Origin: Nitrospirota bacterium
GTDB taxonomy: Bacteria; Nitrospirota; Nitrospiria; Nitrospirales; UBA8639
Reading direction: 5' to 3'
Length of the DNA stretch: 64,000 bases
Assembly (NCBI GenBank): GCA_029864405.1
Contig: JAOTTP010000008.1
Coordinates: 1 to 64,000 of the forward strand
The position numbers were made by a program, and so were the translations under genes. Below, piece after piece: positions 8,467 to 16,096 of the stretch. The notes under the pieces were generated by a model. It made no database searches, was not told the DNA's origin, and saw nothing but the letters and a program-made list of their open reading frames with translations. Numbering within the stretch: the stretch's first letter is position 1; the number at the start of each line of letters is the position of its first letter.

Positions 8467-9654
8467 TCATGGGCGCGACACTTCTTCATAAAACAGGGCC
8501 ATACTGGCCGTATAGCCATGCAAAAAATTCTTCCCGCTCACGGGGCCAATTTCTCCACCTGCAAAGAATCCCGCTATCGGAATGGCCCCCATTTGTTGTT
8601 GCAGAGTGGCCACATCATGGTGGGGAGTTTCGAAAAATCTCCGCCCACGCCCATTACAACTAAATAACAAAGCGCCCTTAGGCAGACTGTCCGGATGGGT
8701 TACCCGCTCTTTGGATAAGAGTAACTGGAAGTCTTCACTCGCTGCATGAGCATCACGCACATGGAACTGAATCGTCTGGCCCTCTTGGACAAAATCCGCG
8801 ATGGCGAGACTCCCAGATTGTCGATCGGCTCCTAACAGCCCGCGGATCAAAAAGTCCCCCTGGCCGAATTCCGGTCGATGTTCATCCATGGCAATGCCCA
8901 CTTGCAGCCCGTGCGCCGCTTGTTGTTGTTCGTGTTCACCCAACGCTTTTAAGGTGGTTTCCAACCGCTCCAACGGCGGGATTCCCCCCAGCTCCTGAAT
9001 GACATTCCGATCGACCTTGGTCACAACATAGCGTTCGCCAATAGGTTGACACCCTTGGGACACCACCGTCCGGATTTCCACTCCACCCTGGACCGCGACC
9101 CCTACTACCCCAGATCCGATAATTTCCCGATTGAAGACCAAGCGGCTTTCCCCGACATCCATGCCTCCGCTGGCAATGCCTCCAATAGCCGTCGATCCTG
9201 GAGTATGATGATCCAACAGGGAAAACAATTCATCTATGGGGGTGGAAAACGGATCGGCAAAGAGGAAAAATGTGTGAGAATGTGCCGTGGATTCTAATCC
9301 GGGCGGCCAGCCCTCTAGTGAGGTAACCTCACCCTCTGTCTTCGGCGTTAACATGAATGGCACCACTTGCATGTCCGAATTCCTGATACCCCAGAGCACC
9401 AGACCCGGATGTTCTTCTATTTCTTTATCGCCCCCAATAACTCCTTCCCCCATACATCCCACTAATGCCTGAGGACGAAGGTTCTCGTGGATGATTTCGA
9501 CCATGCGCTGTATTTCTGAGGAGAAATGCGGAGAAAAAAAGACAAAAGCGAGATGGCACTCCGTTTCGCCTAACGCCTCATGCACTGATTTTGACACCGC
9601 GTGAGCGGCCATTTCAGGATGAGTTTCTTGGGAAAGGGCAACATGACACTGCAT
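8467..9654 (-). CDS. FIST-domain sensory protein
   Basis: 395 residues with a FIST N domain (about 20-210: LVGCMGEGVIGG and AIGGIASGG) followed by FIST C (about 225-375, ending AGFFAGGEIGPV). FIST domains are proposed ligand sensors, probably for amino acids or their derivatives, usually linked to a kinase or cyclase; here the domain stands alone. The start at 9654 is used because AAGGGA precedes it; the frame runs 13 codons further to a non-ATG start. It belongs to the same minus-strand run as DmpA and FKBP. Confidence 0.88.
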   Translation of the reverse strand: MQCHVALSQETHPEMAAHAVSKSVHEALGETECHLAFVFFSPHFSSEIQRMVEIIHENLRPQALVGCMGEGVIGGDKEIEEHPGLVLWGIRNSDMQVVPFMLTPKTEGEVTSLEGWPPGLESTAHSHTFFLFADPFSTPIDELFSLLDHHTPGSTAIGGIASGGMDVGESRLVFNREIIGSGVVGVAVQGGVEIRTVVSQGCQPIGERYVVTKVDRNVIQELGGIPPLERLETTLKALGEHEQQQAAHGLQVGIAMDEHRPEFGQGDFLIRGLLGADRQSGSLAIADFVQEGQTIQFHVRDAHAASEDFQLLLSKERVTHPDSLPKGALLFSCNGRGRRFFETPHHDVATLQQQMGAIPIAGFFAGGEIGPVSGKNFLHGYTASMALFYEEVSRP

Positions 9655-9756
9655 CGTGATTGAATTCCCTTCAAGTCTAGCAATCCCCGCCAAACGATGT
9701 CTACGGAAGAAGTTTTGAGAATTGACTTGAGATCCCTAATATGCCTGGGCTGGCGC

Positions 9757-11043
9757 TTATTGAGTTGAGGCACGGTAGGAATTCAAAATCGAACGAAGCT
9801 TTTGGATAGAGATCGCCTCAAAGCGTCGTCCATCTCTCCCGGTCACGGTAGTGGCTTGCAGTAAGGCATTAAGAATGGCCTCTTCCGTGGCCTCCACGGT
9901 GGCTTGAAACAAGGGGTTTATATGCGTATCAGCAAGATGGGCCATAAAAAATGTCCGTTCTTCCGGATAATGAGGAATGACATTACCGGTGGAAAACGCC
10001 AAGACAAAATCTCCACTCCCATTATGGGAGATGGACCCGGTGCGCGCCAATCCTATGGTAGCCCGGCGCGAGAGTCTAGACAGTTGTCGTGCATCAAGGG
10101 GAGCATCCGTCGCAATAATGATAATGATGGATCCGCTGTCCTGCCGTCTTTGAGGGAACTCTGCCGGGAGTTCGCCCAGAGCCGCGACGGTCGACTCTTC
10201 GGAGTCTTTGGGGGAAACGGTTGCCATATCCGTATTATAGACTTGGCCCACCGGCACTCCCGCTATCGTCAATTCATGCCGACGGCCATGGTTGGCATTC
10301 ACCAACACGCCAACACGATATCCTCCTTCTTCGGAAGGAAGCACTCGAGAGGCGGTACCAATTCCACCTTTAAATTGATAGGACACCATCCCCGTCCCTG
10401 CACCCACCGACCCCTCTGGGACAGGACCTATTGTTGCCGTCTCCAGGGCGCGGATCACATCTTCCGGGGACACATGCCGTCCCTGACTATCATTCAGCCG
10501 ACTATCGTCGCATTCGGCCACGACAGGCGTGAGCGTATCATCAGATATCCCGATGTCGGGATAGCGTTGAATCATCCAGCTCATGACGCCATCTGCCACA
10601 CGAGGGACATTCAACGTATTCGTTAACGCGATGGGGTATTCCAAAAACCCTGATTCCGCGACCCAGGCTAACCCGGTCATTTCCCCTGTCCCATTTAATA
10701 CAAATGCTCCAGCCGGAACTTTGTGATGCCAGACATCTTCACGCGGGATAATGACGGTCACACCAGTACGAACCGGTCCTTGACCTGCCTGCAAGGCCCC
10801 TTCGCCTTCATGAATGGTGACATGCCCCACTTTCACGCCTTGTACGTCCGTGATGGCATTCATGACGCCAGGAGAATACCGGCCGATGGTGATCCCAAGA
10901 TCTTTCACATGTGGACGGGTCTCTACTGGCATGAGGGTGGCAGAGGGATTGGCCGATACAACAGAGGCATTCCATGCCCAGCCCATTCCTAACACGCTGA
11001 AAAGACAGACCTGTAAGCCCTGCCTCATTCTGAGAAAATGCAT
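9757..11043 (-). CDS. P1-family (DmpA-type) aminopeptidase, exported
   Basis: 428 residues. An N-terminal hydrophobic signal sequence (about 8-32) precedes a DmpA/BapA-type Ntn-hydrolase. The self-cleavage site is G211-S212 in PEGSVGAGTGM; after autoproteolysis S212 becomes the nucleophile of the beta chain. Other family blocks are ITDVQGVKVGH, FVLNGTGEMTG and LVNANHGRRHELTI. Family members cleave N-terminal D- or beta-amino acids from peptides. The start at 11043 is chosen because it opens the signal peptide and has AGGA 8 nt upstream; the longer frame to 11136 would run into the promoter-proximal spacer. Confidence 0.9.
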   Translation of the reverse strand: MHFLRMRQGLQVCLFSVLGMGWAWNASVVSANPSATLMPVETRPHVKDLGITIGRYSPGVMNAITDVQGVKVGHVTIHEGEGALQAGQGPVRTGVTVIIPREDVWHHKVPAGAFVLNGTGEMTGLAWVAESGFLEYPIALTNTLNVPRVADGVMSWMIQRYPDIGISDDTLTPVVAECDDSRLNDSQGRHVSPEDVIRALETATIGPVPEGSVGAGTGMVSYQFKGGIGTASRVLPSEEGGYRVGVLVNANHGRRHELTIAGVPVGQVYNTDMATVSPKDSEESTVAALGELPAEFPQRRQDSGSIIIIIATDAPLDARQLSRLSRRATIGLARTGSISHNGSGDFVLAFSTGNVIPHYPEERTFFMAHLADTHINPLFQATVEATEEAILNALLQATTVTGRDGRRFEAISIQKLRSILNSYRASTQ

Positions 11044-11099
11044 GTTGCCAGTCCTAACTTTTCCCTCAAGCCCAGTCGCCCATAACAGTGAATACGCAT

Positions 11100-11618
11100 T
11101 TACACGATTGATTGGGGAAAGGACGGAGGCGTCCAAGGAAATTCTTTCTCATACATATGGTAGGCGGTTTCTTGAAATCCCAGGTTGGCATAGGCCTGGT
11201 GGGCCTGATGGTTTTTCTCTTCCACATAGAGACGAAACCCGCAAATGGCCTCCTGGTTCAAATGGGCTTGGCCTTGCACATACTCATAAAGCTGCCGAAA
11301 GATCCGCTGTTGGCGATAATCTGGATGCACGTACACACTTTGAAGCCACCAAAAATTTCCGTTCCGCCAATCGCTCCACTCAAAGGTGACCAGTATCTGC
11401 CCAACTACTATGCGTTGGCCACCGTCAAGAGACTTTTCTGCAACCGCATACCATCCCTTACCAGAATTTTTCAGAAGTGTCTCTACACCCGACTCAAGAA
11501 CCCGGATATCCAAGCCTCGATTTTCAGTTTCTCTTGCTAAAGCCATATTAAAACTTACAATAGTTTTCAGGTCAGACATGGTCGCCTGCCTGATGACTAC
11601 CGGGGATGACTTATTCAT
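11100..11618 (-). CDS. GNAT family N-acetyltransferase
   Basis: 172 residues with the GNAT order: N-terminal VVIRQATMSDL strand-helix, a central WLQSVYVHPDYRQQRIFRQL motif A, and C-terminal LYVEEKNHQAHQAYANLGFQET. The pyrophosphate-binding loop reads R-Q-Q-R-I-F instead of the usual Q/R-x-x-G-x-G/A, as in a subset of GNATs. It would transfer acetyl from acetyl-CoA to an amine; the substrate is unknown. It lies 13 bp after the DUF502 gene and 56 bp before dmpA, so probably in one transcript. Confidence 0.88.
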   Translation of the reverse strand: MNKSSPVVIRQATMSDLKTIVSFNMALARETENRGLDIRVLESGVETLLKNSGKGWYAVAEKSLDGGQRIVVGQILVTFEWSDWRNGNFWWLQSVYVHPDYRQQRIFRQLYEYVQGQAHLNQEAICGFRLYVEEKNHQAHQAYANLGFQETAYHMYEKEFPWTPPSFPQSIV

Positions 11619-11631
11619 TACAGTTGGCAGC

Positions 11632-12270
11632 TCAACTGTCCTTCGTTGGATTTCTTGCTGGTGACAACCACCCCGGTTGCGGGCGGTAGAGTCCGGCCGA
11701 GAACTCCATTTTCATTGCCTCTTCTGGCCGTAGCTGAATCCGATTCACACTTCCCTCTGGGACAAACGCCAGATAGCCGGTAAACGGATGAATAGCTGTC
11801 GGGACAAAGACCATCATCAGAGGTCCTTCGGGAGCAACTTGTAGCCTCCGAGGAGGTAGTCCCATGTCAAAACCTAAAGCCCAGAGCCCGTCACGGGGAA
11901 ACGGAAATGCGACGACCTTGCTCTGACCAAACCGATCACGAAACTTGAGGACATCGGCCATACTTTTAAGGGTATAGTAAATACTACGCACAAAGGGAAT
12001 GCGCTCTAAAGAATCTTCCAATTTTCGATGGATCTGCTGGCCAAGTAAATGGGTCACTCCCATTCCCACCCAGAGGACCAGGAGACAAAAAAAGGTGATA
12101 CCCGAACCTGGAATCCTCACCCCATATAAAGCCCATACAATACCTACCGTCATATTTTCTAAAGCTTCAAGTAGCGTATAGAGGATTAATAATGTTCCCC
12201 AGGCCGGAATAATAAGAAATAAACCAGTCAGGAAGTATCGCTTGAAGGTATGATCAGAAATTGTATTCAT
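11632..12270 (-). CDS. DUF502 family membrane protein
   Basis: 212 residues with two transmembrane segments (about 10-34 and 57-78), followed by a cytoplasmic domain containing RIPFVRSIYYTLKSMADVLKF and VFVPTAIHPFTGYLAFVPEG, the hallmark stretches of the DUF502 family. The function of that family is not established. It opens the long minus-strand run that ends with the NUDIX gene. The ATG start has no strong ribosome site. Confidence 0.85.
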   Translation of the reverse strand: MNTISDHTFKRYFLTGLFLIIPAWGTLLILYTLLEALENMTVGIVWALYGVRIPGSGITFFCLLVLWVGMGVTHLLGQQIHRKLEDSLERIPFVRSIYYTLKSMADVLKFRDRFGQSKVVAFPFPRDGLWALGFDMGLPPRRLQVAPEGPLMMVFVPTAIHPFTGYLAFVPEGSVNRIQLRPEEAMKMEFSAGLYRPQPGWLSPARNPTKDS

Positions 12271-12460
12271 GAAATAGGTGCAGCATTGAAATGCGAGCAG
12301 TCTAGCAAAAGCTTACTCCCTCCGCAGCACAAGCTCAACAGTGGCTTTGGTGCTCACTATCCTGAATTTCAGGGGAATTTCTTGCTACGAAAGAAGGGCA
12401 ATGCTACATTTATGGGAAGAGTTGATTAATTTAATGGCACGTATTGAAAGGAGTCAAATA

Positions 12461-12763
12461 GTGCGACCCGAAATCACGTCTAGAGAAAAAGGTGAGATTG
12501 CTACTGACCTTTTAGCAATACTCTGTTGCCCGGAGACCAAGCAAGAGGTGTGTCTGTTGGACCAAGCGGTCGTTGAACGACTGAATCAACGAATTTCAAA
12601 AGGAGAATTAAAGACGAAGGGAGGCTCGCCCGTCACTGAAAAGATCGACGGAGCACTTCTTCGAAAAGATAAGAAAGTGGCCTATCCTATCCGTGATCAA
12701 ATTCCTATTATGCTTATTGAAGAAGGCATTTCTATAGAGGAATCTGATCTTTCATCAACCTGA
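12461..12763 (+). CDS. Trm112-like zinc-ribbon protein (UPF0434 type)
   Basis: 100 residues. The core LLAILCCPETKQEV...IRDQIPIMLIEEG matches bacterial Trm112/YcaR-like proteins, small partners that in other systems activate methyltransferases. Only the N-terminal cysteines (CCP) are present; the downstream CxxC pair of classical zinc ribbons is absent. The frame stays open to 12341, but a GTG at 12461 has AAAGGAG exactly 7 nt upstream and gives the size expected of the family, so that start is preferred. It is flanked by unrelated genes on the other strand. Confidence 0.75.
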   Translation: MRPEITSREKGEIATDLLAILCCPETKQEVCLLDQAVVERLNQRISKGELKTKGGSPVTEKIDGALLRKDKKVAYPIRDQIPIMLIEEGISIEESDLSST

Positions 12764-12822
12764 ATGGCCACGCCCCACCAATTTCGGAAAGAAAAAACGG
12801 CTGCTATTGTGGAAGGTCCTGG

Positions 12823-13053
12823 TTATAAGCCTTGCGTGCTACGCCCTCCCTTTCTAACCCACCATAATGATCGACCAATCTGTACCACGACATAGATGAA
12901 CACACCAAAAAAAATCCCATAATATCCATACGATTCAATCGGCCAATCCTGCCCTCCATGCAAGAGGAATCCCAAGGCCACATGGCCCCCCACCCCTAAA
13001 CATAGGGCTAAGATAATCCACTCACGGACCATTGTTTTTCTAGACAACCCCAT
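12823..13053 (-). CDS. Small two-helix membrane protein
   Basis: 76 residues from the ATG at 13053. Two hydrophobic helices (about residues 10-30 and 43-62) are separated by a short HGGQDWPIESYG loop, with a basic C-terminus (WWVRKGGRSTQGL). The frame extends to an ATG at 13089, but that would overlap a terminator-like hairpin (13081-13106), so the inner start is chosen. No family recognised. Confidence 0.55.
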   Translation of the reverse strand: MGLSRKTMVREWIILALCLGVGGHVALGFLLHGGQDWPIESYGYYGIFFGVFIYVVVQIGRSLWWVRKGGRSTQGL

Positions 13054-13080
13054 GTTAATTCCGGGTACAAAGAATAAAAC

Positions 13081-13106
13081 TTGGACCATTCTACCGAATG
13101 GTCCAA
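13081..13106 (-). terminator. Hairpin terminator after 13124-13492
   Basis: Perfect 10-bp inverted repeat TTGGACCATT/AATGGTCCAA with a 6-nt loop. On the minus strand it is followed by GTTTTATTCTTT. It lies 17 bp past the stop of the upstream minus-strand gene. The AT content of the stem and the interrupted T-tract make it a moderate terminator. Confidence 0.55.
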
Positions 13107-13123
13107 CACTAATAGGCAGGCAA

Positions 13124-13492
13124 TTACACAGGGCTTTTCGCTGATTCGATTTCCGTAGCAGTAATCAAGCTGATGAGATAATCAGTTACAAAAATCAAAG
13201 CTTCTTCTCTCCCATCCGCACGGCGCCCTTTTTCCCTACGTTGTATGGAGAGTTCGTGTTCCAGATCTGACTTGACGTCCCCCAATAACTTCTGAAGAGA
13301 GGCTGTGGTCAGGTTCATATCCACATCCTCTAATTCTTGACACCGGTCTAAGACCCAGTTGAGCCCTTCTACCCGACCAAAATACCTTTCCTGTTCAGCC
13401 GCATCGATTCGGCCCATGGTTGAGGCAAATGCCTGCCCTTCATAAATGAGATTGTAAAAACTCGCTACAGCTCGATGTAGAATTGAATTCAT
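13124..13492 (-). CDS. Hypothetical helical protein
   Basis: 122 residues, predicted largely helical and charged, without membrane segments. It has a basic stretch (QRREKGRRADGREEA) near the middle. The ATG at 13492 has GAGG 9 nt upstream, which favours it over the GTG at 13507. Family not recognised. It is followed by a hairpin terminator, so it is probably monocistronic. Confidence 0.6.
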   Translation of the reverse strand: MNSILHRAVASFYNLIYEGQAFASTMGRIDAAEQERYFGRVEGLNWVLDRCQELEDVDMNLTTASLQKLLGDVKSDLEHELSIQRREKGRRADGREEALIFVTDYLISLITATEIESAKSPV

Positions 13493-13618
13493 TATCCATT
13501 TCCTCACAAAAAAATTGTTGTTGGCTCTAATCGATTATATACTGCTACTCGTAATCCTTCTAGGATTTTTTAATTTTTATTGTCCAATAAGGTTACCTTG
13601 TAATTGATCATGATATTT

Positions 13619-13954
13619 TCAGGTAAATAATAAAGGATGAAATTCTGCCATAAACCCATAATATAATGGGGCAAATTGCTTCAAGCTGTTTGGACTATTT
13701 TCTTTAAGCCTTTTAAAGAAGAAAACTTGGTGGATTGGCTCCATTTTTTCCAAAAGTTTTCCCAATTCCGACATCGAAAATTTGCCATGTGGAACACTCA
13801 AGATATAATGCACCAGTCGTTCAACAAATTGATGCATAATATAATCACTATCCAAATACTGTTTCGGAATTTCCCCATTTTTAATAATTTCGCCAAATAA
13901 AACAGCCTGGGCAGAAAAAGGAAGATCTTCAATAGTTTTGGAGAGTTTCGTCAC
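13619..13954 (-). CDS. Hypothetical small helical protein
   Basis: 111 residues from a GTG, AT-rich, predicted alpha-helical (LPFSAQAVLFGEIIKNGEIP...KLLEKMEPIHQVFFFKRL). No domain recognised and no strong ribosome site. The amino-acid pattern is coherent, with amphipathic helices and few rare residues, so it is more likely real than random. It borders the AT-rich desert downstream of nxrB. Confidence 0.5.
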   Translation of the reverse strand: MTKLSKTIEDLPFSAQAVLFGEIIKNGEIPKQYLDSDYIMHQFVERLVHYILSVPHGKFSMSELGKLLEKMEPIHQVFFFKRLKENSPNSLKQFAPLYYGFMAEFHPLLFT

Positions 13955-14715
13955 GCTTCTTGATAACCCAGCCCTGAATTAATCGTCAAAGAAATCAACA
14001 TTTTCAAGTAGTTAATATATGATTGTATCAGGGGTTCCTCCGATTTCAAAACATTTTAGGAATTTTATTACCCCAATATTTCCTAAAATGCCTAAAACGG
14101 CAAAAATAAAATTAAAGGATTTATTTGTTTTCAAACCCTCCAAACTACCCCTTTCCATGCAAATTCTATTGGTAGGATTAAGTCGATTGAAACCACCCAA
14201 TACTTTTATCCTTTATCAGTGCCATAACCATCACGCCCAACTATATTTCTCTCAAATTTCAAGCTAACCCTGGATTAAAAAAGGACGAGATTAAAACCCC
14301 CATCACAGAAAAACCCAAACAAAGAAGTCTCTTTCCCTTCCCAAGGCTATTGCCTATTTACCACAAAAACACTCAGTTGAAATTACCCCTTTAAATAAAA
14401 ACTACAATTTAAGGCCTGAATAAAAATCTCTGGAGTAAAAGAGAAATGCTATTAAGGGAAGGTCAAGCCAACACCTTCAAAAGATGAAAAAAAGAGAATC
14501 TTAAAGGAGTTAGAAAAAACTTCCGTCAAGGAATATCCTTCCGAATTATCTCTGACTAAAGGAATTTCTTAAAAAACAAATAAATTAAATCCTTGTTTAA
14601 TTTTCAAATGAATCACAAAGTCTACCCTACCAAAGAAGGATTCGGGACCTCACAAAAAAAGCAGGGGGCGACAGATGTCGCCCCCTGCTCTTCGGTCCAC
14701 CCTGTGGTCGACGGT
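13955..14715. other. AT-rich gene-poor stretch downstream of nxrB
   Basis: About 760 bp of strongly AT-rich sequence with no supported gene. It contains an 11-bp inverted repeat CATTTTAGGAA (14052-14062) / TTCCTAAAATG (14080-14090) with a 17-nt spacer. The nxrB terminator lies at its right end. Two opposed frames at 14012-14200 and 14019-14267 mirror each other and lack ribosome sites. Confidence 0.5.
14653..14689 (-). terminator. Strong intrinsic terminator of nxrAB
   Basis: A 14-bp perfect inverted repeat (14660-14673 with 14676-14689, core GCAGGGGGCGACA). On the minus strand it is followed directly by seven to eight T residues (14653-14660). It begins 27 bp after the nxrB stop. The GC-rich stem, tight loop and uninterrupted T-tract are textbook for a rho-independent terminator. 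Confidence 0.93.
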
Positions 14716-16005
14716 TTACAGCCAGTTCACCCGCTCCGCTGGGCGGATGTAAATTGGCTCTTCCACTTGCTGCCGGACGGCTTCCTTGCCTGATTTGTTG
14801 AAGCCCAACACCGTGTCGTTGTACATCTCAAACTTCCGACCATGGATTTGGGTTTCAAACACTTTCGGTCCCGGAATGACGTCATACCGGAAGATGATCT
14901 GTTGGCTGGCTCTCCACAACTGCAACACGGCCAACAATTCCCGGCTCGGCACCAGATACTTTTCAATCGCATTATCCACGCCCGGCCCAAACATCTGCCG
15001 GATGTAGCCTCGCGGCGCCTGCCGCGGGGGAATATAAAACCCGTTGGGTTCCGTGCCCCATTGCGGATACAACGGCAGGGCCACTTGTTCCACCCGGATG
15101 GCATAGTACAACGGATTCCAGCGATCCTCGGCCCATAACCCGTCATCGCCCACTTTGACGAGCCCTTGCAGCCGAATTTTCCCCACACAGGCCGCCATAC
15201 ACCGCGTTTCCATCGGCTCGCCCCCCGTTAAGGGGTCTTTGCCTTCGACCCGCGGATAGCAGGCAATACACTTCTCCGACACCCGGGTGGTGCCCCGGTA
15301 CATCGGTTTTTTAAACGGACATTGCTCCACACACTTCTTATACCCTCGGCACCGGTTCTGGTCGATCAGGACGATCCCGTCTTCCGGCCTCTTATAAATG
15401 GCCTTCCGAGGACACGCCGCTAAACAGCCTGGGTAGGTACAGTGGTTACAGATTCGTTGCAGATAGAAGAAGTAGGTTTCATGCTCCGGCAAGCTGCTGC
15501 CTTGCATCTTCCACGGCTCTTCCTTCGTAAACCCGGTCTTATCCACCCCTTCCACGATGGCGCGCATCGAGGTCGCGGTATCTTCATAGATGTTCACAAA
15601 CCGCCATTCCTGGTCGGTGGGGATGTACCCAATGGCCGCCTGCCCAATTTTGGCGCCCGCGTCAAAAATCGTCATCCCTTCAAACACGCCATAGGGAGCG
15701 TGGTGCTTCCGACCAACCCGGACGTTCCAGACTTGGCCGCCCGGATTAACCTGTTCAATCAACTGCGTGATCTTCACGTCGTAGAACTGTGGATACCCGC
15801 CGTACGGCTTCGTCTCCACGTTGTTCCACCACATGTACTCCTGCCCTTTGCTGAACAGCCACGTCGACTTATCCGCCATCGAACAGGTTTGACACGCCAA
15901 ACACCGGTTGATGTTAAAGACAAACGCAAACTGCCATTTCGGATGCCGCTCCTCATACGGATACAGCATCTTTCTTCCGAGTTGCCAATTATACACTTCA
16001 GGCAT
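14716..16005 (-). CDS. nxrB: Nitrite oxidoreductase beta subunit
   Basis: 429-residue iron-sulfur electron-transfer subunit that passes electrons from the NxrA molybdenum site towards the gamma subunit or cytochromes. Four cysteine groups are visible: NRCLACQTCSMAD near 35-45 (C-x2-C-x2-C-x3-D, aspartate in the fourth place); CNHCTYPGCLAACP; CRGYKKCVEQCPF, where Y replaces a cysteine as expected of a 3Fe-4S type site; and CIACYPRV...RCMAACVGK. There is no signal peptide, so it should be exported as a complex with Tat-signalled NxrA. GGAGG precedes the ATG. It is second in the nxrAB unit and ends at a strong terminator. The sequence is that of the Nitrospira type, not the cytoplasmic Nitrobacter type. 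Confidence 0.97.
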   Translation of the reverse strand: MPEVYNWQLGRKMLYPYEERHPKWQFAFVFNINRCLACQTCSMADKSTWLFSKGQEYMWWNNVETKPYGGYPQFYDVKITQLIEQVNPGGQVWNVRVGRKHHAPYGVFEGMTIFDAGAKIGQAAIGYIPTDQEWRFVNIYEDTATSMRAIVEGVDKTGFTKEEPWKMQGSSLPEHETYFFYLQRICNHCTYPGCLAACPRKAIYKRPEDGIVLIDQNRCRGYKKCVEQCPFKKPMYRGTTRVSEKCIACYPRVEGKDPLTGGEPMETRCMAACVGKIRLQGLVKVGDDGLWAEDRWNPLYYAIRVEQVALPLYPQWGTEPNGFYIPPRQAPRGYIRQMFGPGVDNAIEKYLVPSRELLAVLQLWRASQQIIFRYDVIPGPKVFETQIHGRKFEMYNDTVLGFNKSGKEAVRQQVEEPIYIRPAERVNWL

Positions 16006-16049
16006 TGTCGTCCTCCGTTTCTATTGTTTGATTTACCAAGTGAACGAGG

Positions 16050-16085
16050 GGGAAACCCAAAGAATTAATTTTCTTTGGGTTTCCC
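16050..16085 (-). promoter_or_regulatory. 13-bp hairpin between nxrA and nxrB
   Basis: Perfect 13-bp inverted repeat GGGAAACCCAAAG/CTTTGGGTTTCCC with a 10-nt AT loop, 11 nt after the nxrA stop. On the transcript strand it is followed by CCTCG, not by a T-run, so it is unlikely to end transcription. A 3' mRNA-stability or processing structure that sets the NxrA:NxrB ratio is the likeliest role. The TTACCAAG motif of the nxrA upstream region also occurs here at 16033-16040. Confidence 0.65.
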
Positions 16086-16096
16086 TAAACCCGTTC

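Noticed and set aside
10814-11389. 191-codon plus-strand frame spanning the dmpA-GNAT junction
   Set aside because: It crosses two real minus-strand genes and their spacer and has no domain pattern.
14012-14267. Opposed frames of 62 and 82 codons in the AT-rich region after nxrB
   Set aside because: They are antisense mirrors of each other, have no ribosome sites and no domain-like pattern; chance frames.
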